NCBI GenBank assembly: GCA_017934185.1
Contig: JAGBJY010000050.1
Location: 1 to 64,000, forward strand
DNA from: Bacteroidales bacterium
GTDB taxonomy: Bacteria > Bacteroidota > Bacteroidia > Bacteroidales > UBA932
Reading direction: 5' to 3'
Length of the DNA stretch: 64,000 bases
The notes beneath the pieces were generated by a model, which worked only from the letters and a program-made list of their open reading frames with translations, did no database searches and was not told the origin of the DNA. The position numbers and the translations under genes are program-made. Below, piece after piece: positions 9,821 to 17,640 of this stretch; positions within the stretch are counted from its first letter, which is position 1; each line of letters starts with the position of its first letter.

Positions 9821-12517
9821 ATGAAAAAAATTGCAATGGCTCTTCTGTGCGCCCTCCTTTCCGTAGCGGCTTATGCACAGTCTGCCAACATGCTGGCCAT
9901 GGCCCGCGCAGAGCTGGACAAACGAGGCCTGAACGAAACTGAGGTCCGTGCCCGCCTTCTGGAAAACGGCATTGACGTAGATTCCATCCAGCCGGCCGAA
10001 TACCCGGCCTATCAGGACCGTGTCCTTTCCATCCTGAACCAGATGCAGCAGGAAAAGGCTGCCAAGGGCGGTGGTGAAAACGGCGGCGTCATCATCGACG
10101 GCACCGCAGAGAATCCTACAGTGGCCCCCACCGTATCCTCGGCCGACCTGGCCCAGACTTCCATGGGGGAAGCCGCCGCAGAGCAGGCCCTGAAAAAGAC
10201 CATCGAGGAGAACAATGTCTCCCCTACCGCCGGTAACGACATCTATGGACATTCGTTCTTTACCGGGAAATCGCTGGAAGTGTTCCGCACCACGGACGGC
10301 GCCCAGGCCCCGGATTCCTATATTCTGGGCGAAGGCGACGAAATCCATATCTCCATCTTCGGCTCTTCCCAAACGGAAATCCACCAGCGCGTGAGCCCGG
10401 ACGGGTCCATCCAGCCGGCCGGTTCCACCAAGATTTTCCTGAAGGGACTCACCCTGGCCCAGGCCCGTGCCGCCATCAAGACCAAACTCTCGCAGCACTA
10501 TTCCTTCCGCCCGGACCAGATTGCCGTCACCATCAGCACAGCCCGCACCCTCATGGTGAACATCTACGGTGAGGTGGGCGTGCAGGGCGGTTTCACCATC
10601 AGCGCCCTCAATACGGTGTTCAATGCCCTGGCAGCAGCCGGCGGCCCCACCGAAAGCGGTTCCATCCGTAACATCCAACTCTCCCGCGGCGGCAAAACCC
10701 GCACCCTGGACCTGTATAAGTATATGACCAACCCCACGGACGGTTCCTACTATGACCTCCAGAACAACGACGTCCTCTTTGTTCCCATGGCCAACAAGGT
10801 AGTGAGCATTACCGGTGCCGTAAAGCGCCCCATGCGCTACGAGCTCACGGATGGGGAAACGCTGGTAGACCTTATCCGATATGCCGGCGGCCTCAAGGAA
10901 ACCGCCTACTCCGAGTACATGCAAATCAACCGCTTCGTCAACGACCAGCCCCAGCTCCTGGAATACAACCTGGGCAAGGTGATGTCCGGAGCGCAGTCGG
11001 TGGTCCTGATGCCCGGCGACGAAGTTACCATCCGGGAAGCCAACGCCCCCTTCGAGAACTATGTGAGCATCAGCGGTGAAATCTACTATCCCGGCCAATA
11101 CAACCTGGATAACAACCGCAGCCTCCAAGGTCTGCTGGACAACGCCAAGCCCCGCTACACCACCCGTACAGACTACGTGATTGTGGAGCGCACCCGCCCC
11201 GACGAGACTGTGGAAGTGCTCACCGTTCCCTTCCCGGGCATCAACGGCAATCCGGACTTCCGCCTGGAGGCCCGCGACGCCGTCACCGTCCTGGAACAGG
11301 CCAGTTTCCGTGACGTGGCCGAGATAGCGGTGGCCGGACAGGTTCGCCGTCCCTTCACCCGTAACTTCGGCCTCAACGACCGCATGACGGTGAAGCAGGC
11401 CATCGAACTGGCCGGCGGCGTGCTGCCTTCCGTCTATCCCGTGGCCTATATTTTCCGCCGCGACATCACCAATCCGGAGAGAATGGAGTACATTCCCATC
11501 ACCATTGAAAAAGACGGGGATACCCTCCTGCAGCCCGGAGACCAGCTGAACGTCTACGACAACACCACCTACACCAACATCGGCGAGGTACGCATCAGCG
11601 GTGCCGTCAATACCCCCACCAACGTCACCTTCGACAACAAGCTCACCCTGCACGACATGGTGACCATGGCCGGCGGTTTCGTGGTAGGTGCCTCCTATGA
11701 CCGTGTACAGGTTTTCCGCAGGAAAATCTCCACCAGCGAAGAGGTTAATTTTGACCTGCTCACCATTGCCGTGGATGAAAACTACCAGCCGATGGACAAG
11801 TCTTTCCAGCTGCAGCCCTACGACCACATTGTGATTCGTCTCACGCCCAACTTCTCCACGGGCCGCGCCGTAGAAGTGAATGGCCGCGTGCGCTATCCCG
11901 GCACTTATGTACTGGAAGATTCCCGTACCCACCTCTCCGAGATTCTGGCAATGGCCGGCGGCGTGCTGGATGATGCCGAACCTTCCGCCGTCCTGTTCCG
12001 TACCTTCAATGGCCGCGGCAACATCGGCATCGACCTGGACAAGATCCGGGCCAACAAGAAAAACGTCAGCTACGATCCCATCCTCATGGAAGGCGACGTC
12101 GTGAACATTGTGCGCATGGAGAACACCGTGACCATCCGCGAGACGGGTACCCGCATGGGCCAGTATGTCCCGGCCGATTTCTCCGCAACGCAGAAGAGCG
12201 TTATCTACCAGGGTCCTCACAATGCCAAATGGTACATCAATCACAACGCCGGCGGTTTTGGCAAATACGCCGACCGCAACAGCGTCACCGTGACCAAACT
12301 GAACGGTCAGAGCGAAAGCACCAAGCGCTTCCTCTTCTGGCGCATCTATCCCAAGGTGGAGCCCGGTTCCGTGATTTCCCTCAGAATCAATCAGGAGAAA
12401 CAGCAGAAGGATGAAAAGCCCAAGGAAAGGGTGGACTGGGAGCGCATAGCGTCTTCTTCGCTGTCGGCCCTCACCTCAGTGGTCTCCATGATTCTGCTCA
12501 TCGAAAGACTTAACTAA
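9821..12517 (+). CDS. Polysaccharide export (OPX/Wza-like) protein with multiple SLBB domains
   Basis: 898 residues with a standard signal peptide (cleavage near AYA-QSA) and no lipobox cysteine. After a charged, probably coiled N-terminal region comes a Poly_export domain (about 165-260; LGEGDEIHISIFG) and then a series of SLBB/ubiquitin-like folds (VNIYGEV, VSITGAV, VSISGEI, IAVAGQV, VRISGAV, VEVNGRV) to about residue 750. A C-terminal hydrophobic helix ends the protein. It should form the periplasmic and outer-membrane conduit for capsule or exopolysaccharide. Two bases separate it from the chain-length determinant gene. At 898 residues it is the long multi-SLBB type common in Bacteroidetes. 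Confidence 0.9.
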   Translation: MKKIAMALLCALLSVAAYAQSANMLAMARAELDKRGLNETEVRARLLENGIDVDSIQPAEYPAYQDRVLSILNQMQQEKAAKGGGENGGVIIDGTAENPTVAPTVSSADLAQTSMGEAAAEQALKKTIEENNVSPTAGNDIYGHSFFTGKSLEVFRTTDGAQAPDSYILGEGDEIHISIFGSSQTEIHQRVSPDGSIQPAGSTKIFLKGLTLAQARAAIKTKLSQHYSFRPDQIAVTISTARTLMVNIYGEVGVQGGFTISALNTVFNALAAAGGPTESGSIRNIQLSRGGKTRTLDLYKYMTNPTDGSYYDLQNNDVLFVPMANKVVSITGAVKRPMRYELTDGETLVDLIRYAGGLKETAYSEYMQINRFVNDQPQLLEYNLGKVMSGAQSVVLMPGDEVTIREANAPFENYVSISGEIYYPGQYNLDNNRSLQGLLDNAKPRYTTRTDYVIVERTRPDETVEVLTVPFPGINGNPDFRLEARDAVTVLEQASFRDVAEIAVAGQVRRPFTRNFGLNDRMTVKQAIELAGGVLPSVYPVAYIFRRDITNPERMEYIPITIEKDGDTLLQPGDQLNVYDNTTYTNIGEVRISGAVNTPTNVTFDNKLTLHDMVTMAGGFVVGASYDRVQVFRRKISTSEEVNFDLLTIAVDENYQPMDKSFQLQPYDHIVIRLTPNFSTGRAVEVNGRVRYPGTYVLEDSRTHLSEILAMAGGVLDDAEPSAVLFRTFNGRGNIGIDLDKIRANKKNVSYDPILMEGDVVNIVRMENTVTIRETGTRMGQYVPADFSATQKSVIYQGPHNAKWYINHNAGGFGKYADRNSVTVTKLNGQSESTKRFLFWRIYPKVEPGSVISLRINQEKQQKDEKPKERVDWERIASSSLSALTSVVSMILLIERLN

Positions 12518-12519
12518 TT

Positions 12520-13644
12520 ATGGACGAAAACCGCACTTACAATCTTCCCGAACAGGAGGAAGAAGGCATCGATTTCGTTGCCCTGGCAAGAGGACTGTGG
12601 AACGGCCGGAAGACCATTATCATCTGCACCGCCGTCTTCATTGTGCTGGGTCTGGTGGCCGCCCTTACCATGAAGCGCACTTACACCGTATCCAGCACCA
12701 TGGTACCGCAGATGAGTTCGCGCTCCTCTTCTTCCCTGGGCAGCCTGGCCTCCCTGGCCGGCATCGACCTGGGCATGACCAATACCGGCTCCGAACTGTC
12801 CCCGCTGGTGTATCCCCAGATTGTGAACAGCGTACCGTTCCGTCTGGAGCTCATGAACACGCCTCTTCATTACGAGAAGGCCGATACTGCCGTTAGCATG
12901 TACACCTATGCCAAGGAATACGTCAAGCCCTCGGCCATGAGCTATGTGCTCAAATATACCATCGGCCTGCCCGGCACCATCATCGGACTGTTCCGCAAGG
13001 ACAAGGAAGAGCAGAAGGTGGTGGTGAGCGAGGGGGCCGACAATGGAACGCCCCGTCCCATCATGCTCTCCAAGGATGAGCAGCGCATGATTGCCGCCAT
13101 CGGCCAGAGCGTTTCCCTTTCTGTGGACAAAAAAGAAGGTTATCTCACCCTCACCGTGAACGGCTCGGAACCCCTGCAGACCGCCGAACTGGCCATGAAA
13201 GCCCAGCAGCTGCTGCAGGAAGCCATTACCCGCTTCAGAACGGAAAAGGCCAAAGACAACCTGGCTTACGTGCAGGCCCGGCACGACGAAGTAAAGCGGG
13301 AAGCAGAATCCCTGCAGGCCCAGCTGGCTGCCGTCCGCGACCGTTCGCAGGACATGCCCACCACGCGGGCCCGCATTGAGCAGGAGCGCATCCAGAGCAA
13401 ATACAACGTATCCAACGCCATTTATTCAGAAATGGCCAAACAATTGGAGCAGGCCAAGATGCAGGTGAAACGGGACACCCCCATGCTCACCATTATCCAG
13501 CCGGTCACCGTTCCCCGTCAGCCGTCAAACAGCCGGGCCAAGACGCTCATCGTCTGGACCTTCCTGGGATTTGTACTGGGTTGTGGAATTGTTCTTGCCA
13601 AAGACTACTGGCCCAAAGCCAAGGCCATGTTCTCCCAAGAATAA
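12520..13644 (+). CDS. Wzz/chain-length determinant family protein
   Basis: 374 residues. A short cytoplasmic N-terminus precedes a transmembrane helix at about 35-52, then a large periplasmic part with predicted coiled coil (about 215-320; repeated Glu/Gln/Arg) and a proline-rich approach to a second transmembrane helix at about 343-360. This is the polysaccharide co-polymerase layout. It would set chain length and link polymerisation to the export protein encoded 2 bases upstream. No tyrosine kinase domain is fused. No glycosyltransferase, Wzx or Wzy gene is adjacent, so the polymer these two serve is made elsewhere. Its last 40 bases overlap the convergent lipoprotein gene. Confidence 0.87.
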   Translation: MDENRTYNLPEQEEEGIDFVALARGLWNGRKTIIICTAVFIVLGLVAALTMKRTYTVSSTMVPQMSSRSSSSLGSLASLAGIDLGMTNTGSELSPLVYPQIVNSVPFRLELMNTPLHYEKADTAVSMYTYAKEYVKPSAMSYVLKYTIGLPGTIIGLFRKDKEEQKVVVSEGADNGTPRPIMLSKDEQRMIAAIGQSVSLSVDKKEGYLTLTVNGSEPLQTAELAMKAQQLLQEAITRFRTEKAKDNLAYVQARHDEVKREAESLQAQLAAVRDRSQDMPTTRARIEQERIQSKYNVSNAIYSEMAKQLEQAKMQVKRDTPMLTIIQPVTVPRQPSNSRAKTLIVWTFLGFVLGCGIVLAKDYWPKAKAMFSQE

Positions 13645-14501
13645 GTTCTGTCCAAATACGTGAACTTGCCCTCTTCCCTGTTGATGGTGCAAGTTTTGTT
13701 CAACTCCTCCGAATCCGTCTTGAATTCGAGGGAGTTTCCTTTTAGGCTGTACGTTCCTTTGAGGGTCTGGAAATACACGCCGCTGGCCACCAGCACCCGC
13801 ACGAATTCCGTGGCGGAAGTAAACAGAATAAAGCCGGGATAGGCGGTGCTGTTCAAAAGCCAGAGCGTCCCTTTGAGGGAGGAGGTGCCCTCCATACGTT
13901 CGGGGATGCTCACGCAAGGGACGGCATAGTCTTCCAGCACCATGAACTTGCTGCCGTAGAGAACGCCCTTGTGGGAGGCGTCACTGTACTGGTTTCCGGT
14001 AACGGAATACTCTTCAGTACCGAAGGACCACCCCGAAGCAATCCCTTCTTTGTGGATCACATTGGCATACGTTCCCGTGAGCAGGGTGCCGTCTTCCCGG
14101 TAATAGGAGAAATGGAGGTCGTTGTCTTTCAGGTTGGCCCAAAGGCTGCCGGACATGGAGGCGGGCGCCTCGGGAGAAAGCCGGGTGTAATTCTTGTTGC
14201 TGCTGTTCTTCAGATGGGAGAAGGTGCGTACCATGCGGATGGCGTTGTCATCGGCCGTAACGTCTACGCGGTGGCCGTCCACGGTATAGGTGCCGTTGAG
14301 GGTCTGGAAGTAGCCGGTACTGCTGCTGTACATGAGTACGGAAACTTTTTCCCGGCCGATATAGCAGGGCCAGCCCACTTGGTCGTTGGCCGTGATTTCC
14401 CAGCAACTGTCTTGTACACTGATATAGAGTCCGTCCGTTCCGTTCTTCCCGCAGGAAACGGCAAGAAGGAGCAGGGATAGGGTCAAAAGAATCTGTTTCA
14501 T
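13605..14501 (-). CDS. Unknown lipoprotein with duplicated beta domain
   Basis: 298 residues from ATG 14501, chosen because it gives a proper lipoprotein signal (MKQILLTLSLLLLAVSC, lipid-modified Cys17); six earlier codons lack a signal. I do not recognise a family. The sequence seems internally duplicated: GYFQTLNGTYTVDGH near residue 60 is echoed by GVYFQTLKGTYSLKGN near residue 255, each in a beta-rich block of about 80 residues, which suggests lipocalin-like or other small barrel modules. It ends within the 3' end of the chain-length determinant gene (40-bp convergent overlap). It is probably a cell-envelope protein of unknown role. Confidence 0.75.
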   Translation of the reverse strand: MKQILLTLSLLLLAVSCGKNGTDGLYISVQDSCWEITANDQVGWPCYIGREKVSVLMYSSSTGYFQTLNGTYTVDGHRVDVTADDNAIRMVRTFSHLKNSSNKNYTRLSPEAPASMSGSLWANLKDNDLHFSYYREDGTLLTGTYANVIHKEGIASGWSFGTEEYSVTGNQYSDASHKGVLYGSKFMVLEDYAVPCVSIPERMEGTSSLKGTLWLLNSTAYPGFILFTSATEFVRVLVASGVYFQTLKGTYSLKGNSLEFKTDSEELNKTCTINREEGKFTYLDRTYSWENMALALGQ

Positions 14502-14505
14502 TTTG

Positions 14506-14513
14506 CAAAAGTA
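14506..14513 (-). promoter_or_regulatory. -7 box (TACTTTTG) of the lipoprotein gene
   Basis: On the minus strand TACTTTTG matches TAnnTTTG and lies only 4 bases before the ATG. If it is used, the transcript would start at or next to the start codon (nearly leaderless). Confidence 0.45.
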
Positions 14514-14548
14514 ATACATTTTTTATAAAAATATGGCACAGAAAGTGT

Positions 14549-14556
14549 TATATTTG
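14549..14556 (+). promoter_or_regulatory. -7 box (TATATTTG) of the 14576 gene
   Basis: TATATTTG matches TAnnTTTG and lies 19 bases before the ATG at 14576. It is 36 bases from the minus-strand box of the lipoprotein gene, forming a compact divergent region. Confidence 0.55.
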
Positions 14557-14575
14557 CCCTGATAAAACTTATGGA

Positions 14576-15559
14576 ATGAAAAGATTATTGCTCACCTGCC
14601 TCCTGGCCCTTAGCCCCCTGCTGCTGGGCGCACAAGAAATCCGCACCAATTACCGCCTGGACGGTATTACCCATATCTCCACCGACTACGAAAGCCTTGA
14701 CCTGGCAAAAGTCCCTTCCCAGATTCGTGTAGAGCTGGCCGGCTTTCCGGATGGGTCCACCCTGTATCTGCTGTACATTGTCCTGGAGCAGAAAGAGGCC
14801 GTCAACGTTCCCAAGGGCGTGAAAATGGGCGTTACCCTGTCCGGCGGGAAAGTCCTCCGCCTGGACCAGATTGGCCAGGATTCCGCTACCAAACGCCGCC
14901 AGGACAACGGGCAGTTCCTCAATCGGCTCAAATATGCCGTAGAACCCGCCGACATGGAAAAGATGGTGCGGGGCATCAAGAGCCTGGACATCATTACCGG
15001 TTGGAATCCGGACGACTATGTGCAGGCATCCTTCGGCAATGACCAGCTGGGAAGTCTCCTCAAGCGCCACTGCGAGGCCATCCTGAGGGCCGCCGACAAC
15101 ACCCTTACCCTGGAAGCCAGCCTGGCGGGCTACACGGAGAACGCCAACAGCATCCTTTCCAGCGCCAATCCCCTGGTGGGCCGAGGGCAGAACTACGACT
15201 ACAACATCCTCCTGTCGCACCTGTACTACAAGAACACCAACAAGGAAGACATCGACCTGGCTTTTGTGCTGGGCGTCAAGGAGCAGTTCCACATTCCCTA
15301 CGACGCCCCCGTGCGCCTGACCCTCCGGGACGGCTCCGCCATCGAGCTCCTCAACACCCGCGACGACGTGAACTTCGTCTACGTGTACCCTTCCATGGAA
15401 GAGCTCTTCCGCATAGCCAATATCGGCCTGGAAAGCCTCTCCGTCACCTATGACGGCGGCACCCTGACAGACAGCTTCCCCCTCTCCGGGCAGAAGAACG
15501 GCTTCAGCGACGCCGTGGCCCAGGAACTCCAATTGCTGCTATCCCTCTCCCCAAGATAG
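14576..15559 (+). CDS. Unknown exported protein with internal duplication
   Basis: 327 residues with a signal peptide (MKRLLLTCLLALSPLLLGAQ). There is no recognised family. Two halves look related: residues about 60-140 (LYLLYIVLEQKEAVNVPKGV ... MEKMVRGIKSLDII) and about 220-300 (LAFVLGVKEQFHIPYDAPV ... MEELFRIANIGLESLSV). Each pairs a beta segment with a Met-Glu-rich helix, which suggests a duplicated adaptor or binding domain. It is transcribed alone and is followed by a tRNA gene. Its role is unknown. Confidence 0.75.
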   Translation: MKRLLLTCLLALSPLLLGAQEIRTNYRLDGITHISTDYESLDLAKVPSQIRVELAGFPDGSTLYLLYIVLEQKEAVNVPKGVKMGVTLSGGKVLRLDQIGQDSATKRRQDNGQFLNRLKYAVEPADMEKMVRGIKSLDIITGWNPDDYVQASFGNDQLGSLLKRHCEAILRAADNTLTLEASLAGYTENANSILSSANPLVGRGQNYDYNILLSHLYYKNTNKEDIDLAFVLGVKEQFHIPYDAPVRLTLRDGSAIELLNTRDDVNFVYVYPSMEELFRIANIGLESLSVTYDGGTLTDSFPLSGQKNGFSDAVAQELQLLLSLSPR

Positions 15560-15578
15560 GAATTTGAATTATTTTCAC

Positions 15579-15586
15579 TATCTTTG
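15579..15586 (+). promoter_or_regulatory. -7 box (TATCTTTG) of the tRNA gene
   Basis: TATCTTTG ends 14 bases before the first base of tRNA-Arg. The only nearby TTG (15564-15566) is too close for the usual -33 spacing. Confidence 0.5.
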
Positions 15587-15600
15587 CAGCCCCAAAGGAT

Positions 15601-15674
15601 GGTTCCGTAGCTCAGCTGGATAGAGCAACAGCCTTCTAAGCTGTGGGTCCGGGGTTCGAATCCCCGCGGAATCA
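15601..15674 (+). tRNA. tRNA-Arg (anticodon TCT)
   Basis: A 74-base cloverleaf. The acceptor arm GGTTCCG pairs with CGGAATC (one G-U), the D stem is GCTC/GAGC, the anticodon stem is ACAGC/GCTGT with loop CTTCTAA (anticodon TCT at 15635-15637), and the T arm is CGGGG-TTCGAAT-CCCCG with discriminator A. No CCA is encoded. It reads AGA and probably AGG codons. Confidence 0.96.
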
Positions 15675-15713
15675 CAAAAGGAGACGACCTGTTCCAGGCC
15701 GCCTCCTTTTGTG
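15673..15713. terminator. Bidirectional terminator between tRNA-Arg and the Dcu gene
   Basis: Nineteen-base arms (15673-15691 and 15695-15713) pair with a few G-U or mismatched positions around the loop TTC. The A-rich and T-rich ends (AAAAGGAG/CTCCTTTT) allow termination in both directions. The arm overlaps the last two tRNA bases. Confidence 0.75.
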
Positions 15714-15720
15714 ATATTTG

Positions 15721-17097
15721 TTACTGTATAAACCCCGCAAAATACCCCGCAAACAACACATTGGTAATCAAATACCCCACAAGGGTGGACACAATGACAC
15801 AGATGAGGCCCGGCATCATGAAGCTGTGGTTCAGCAGGTACTTGCCGATAACCGTGGTGCCGCTGCGGTCAAAGTTCACTGTGGCAATGTCGGAGGGGTA
15901 GTTGGGGATGAAGAAGTAGCCGTACACGCTGGGAAGCACGCCCAGGAGCACCGGACCGGCAATGCCCAGTTCGTAGGCCAGCGGCAGCATGGCCACCACC
16001 ACGGCGCCCTGGGAGTTGATGAGCACGGAAACCAGGAAGAACACAAAGGCAATGCTCCAGGGATAGTTGGTCACAAGGTCCGTGAGCATGAGCTTCATTT
16101 GGTCCATGTAGTTGCCAAAGTAAGTGTCGGCCAGCCAGGCAATGCCGTAGATGGCCACTACGGCCACCATGCCGCTCTGCCAGACGGCGCCGGCCACGGC
16201 TTTCTTGGGCTGGGCTTTGCAGAACATAATGTTGCAGGCGGCGGCCGTGAGCATGATAATCTGGATGCAGATGTTCATCTTGGGCAGGTTGATGGCCGTT
16301 GCCAGCGAACGCCCGTCGGAAACATGAATCATCTGACAGAAAGCGAAGCCCACAATCACAAGCAGCGCCCCCAGGAACACGTACACCGAAGCCTTGGCCT
16401 CTTTGGTAATGACCTTGTCCAGCGTGGTGGCAGAGTTGCCGTACATGTACTTATACGCCTCGGGGTCGGCCTTACGGGCCTGGAAGTCAGGGTCATCGTC
16501 CAGGTCCTTGCCGCGCTTGTAAGAGGCAGCAGCGGCGCACATCAGGCCGATGACACAGGCCGGAATGGTAACCATGAGCACCTGCGGAATGCTCACCATG
16601 AAGCCGTTGGCATTGGAAATGGTGACAAAGGCCACCACGGCGGCCGCAATGGGAGAGCAGGTAATGCCCACCTGCGAGGCAATGGAAGCCACGCCGCAGG
16701 GACGTTCCGGGCGGATGTTCTTCTTGAGGGCAATGTCGCAGATGATGGGCATGATGGTGTAAACCACATGGCCGGTGCCTACCAGCACGGTGAGGAAAAA
16801 GGTAACCAGCGGACCCAGGAAGGTAATATGGTCCGGGTGTTTGCGGAGCATCTTTTCGGCTATCTGAATCATCCAGTCCATACCGCCCGAAGCCTGGAGC
16901 GTACCGGCGCAGGTAACGGCGGCAATGATGATGTAGATAACATCTGTAGGAGGCGTGCCGGGCTTGAGGCCGAAGCCGAACACCAGAATGGCCAGGCCGA
17001 TGCCGCTGATGGCCCCCAGGGCCAGGGAACCGTAACGGGATCCCACGTAAAGGGCTGCCAGCACAATGAGCAGCTCCACAATCATAGTAAAGGTCAT
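15721..17097 (-). CDS. dcuB: Anaerobic C4-dicarboxylate transporter, DcuA/DcuB family
   Basis: 458 residues with about ten to twelve transmembrane segments. The N-terminal helix (MIVELLIVLAALYVGSRYG), the GTGHVVYTIMPII segment and the GITCSPIAAAVVAF stretch are typical of Dcu exchangers. It should sit in the inner membrane and exchange fumarate, malate or aspartate for succinate, which fits the fumarate-respiring metabolism of Bacteroidales and the Rnf complex in this window. The choice between DcuA and DcuB cannot be made by eye. Five bases separate it from the upstream PPC-domain gene, so the two are probably one unit. Confidence 0.9.
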   Translation of the reverse strand: MTFTMIVELLIVLAALYVGSRYGSLALGAISGIGLAILVFGFGLKPGTPPTDVIYIIIAAVTCAGTLQASGGMDWMIQIAEKMLRKHPDHITFLGPLVTFFLTVLVGTGHVVYTIMPIICDIALKKNIRPERPCGVASIASQVGITCSPIAAAVVAFVTISNANGFMVSIPQVLMVTIPACVIGLMCAAAASYKRGKDLDDDPDFQARKADPEAYKYMYGNSATTLDKVITKEAKASVYVFLGALLVIVGFAFCQMIHVSDGRSLATAINLPKMNICIQIIMLTAAACNIMFCKAQPKKAVAGAVWQSGMVAVVAIYGIAWLADTYFGNYMDQMKLMLTDLVTNYPWSIAFVFFLVSVLINSQGAVVVAMLPLAYELGIAGPVLLGVLPSVYGYFFIPNYPSDIATVNFDRSGTTVIGKYLLNHSFMMPGLICVIVSTLVGYLITNVLFAGYFAGFIQ

Positions 17098-17102
17098 AGG
17101 TC

Positions 17103-17552
17103 TTAGAATTTGTACAAGTTCAGTCCGGTTTCCTCGTCGGCGTATCGGCCCACAAAGGTGGTATGGAAAGCGTCAATGAGCAGTTCGCAGGCCCCGTTGA
17201 TTCTGGCCGACAAAAGATGCCCGCCAACGCAGCTGTAATCCCTGCGGCTGCAGGTAAGATGGATGTGCAAATACACCTGTCCGTCTTTCTCGGAGATATT
17301 TCCGGCGATGGATGTAATTTCCATCTGCTCGGCAAAAGTCTTGTCTACATACTGCTTGGTGGCGGGATCCAGGAAGCGGAACGTGGCCTCCGAAACCGCC
17401 CCGATTCCGCTGATTTGGCCGGCCTTGATGCCCTTTTTCCGGCAGAATGCGGCAAGGGCCTCTACCAGTTCCACATGATTGTCCAGGCTAACGATGTAGC
17501 GGCTGTTGAAAGGCAGCAATTCCTTTTGGTCTACTTTAGTGTATTTGTACAT
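17103..17552 (-). CDS. PPC (DUF296) domain protein
   Basis: 149 residues from ATG 17552 (MYKYTKVD). The open frame extends further upstream, but that extension has no conserved sequence and crosses the -7 box. The protein is essentially a single PPC/DUF296 domain. The metal-binding histidine cluster is visible as LHIHLTCSR with GGHL about ten residues later, near residues 97-116. In plants this domain accompanies AT-hook DNA-binding motifs; the bacterial single-domain proteins form trimers of unclear function, and no AT-hook is present here. It lies immediately upstream of the Dcu transporter gene and may be co-transcribed with it. Confidence 0.85.
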   Translation of the reverse strand: MYKYTKVDQKELLPFNSRYIVSLDNHVELVEALAAFCRKKGIKAGQISGIGAVSEATFRFLDPATKQYVDKTFAEQMEITSIAGNISEKDGQVYLHIHLTCSRRDYSCVGGHLLSARINGACELLIDAFHTTFVGRYADEETGLNLYKF

Positions 17553-17567
17553 GGTCAAAGCTTTTGA

Positions 17568-17575
17568 CAAAGGTA
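17568..17575 (-). promoter_or_regulatory. -7 box (TACCTTTG) of the PPC/Dcu unit
   Basis: On the minus strand TACCTTTG matches TAnnTTTG and lies 15 bases before the ATG at 17552, just after the terminator of the upstream Sus operon. Confidence 0.55.
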
Positions 17576-17580
17576 AGAAA

Positions 17581-17614
17581 AAACAATGAAAAAAGGAGGG
17601 CCCTGAAGCCCTCC
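17581..17614 (-). terminator. Terminator of the SusC/SusD operon
   Basis: On the minus strand GGAGGGC (17614-17608) pairs with GCCCTCC (17601-17595) around a six-base loop, followed by a T-rich run (17594-17581). It lies 27 bases after the stop of the last operon gene. Confidence 0.85.
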
Positions 17615-17640
17615 CATTCAAAAGTATGCGCCGCGCAAGG

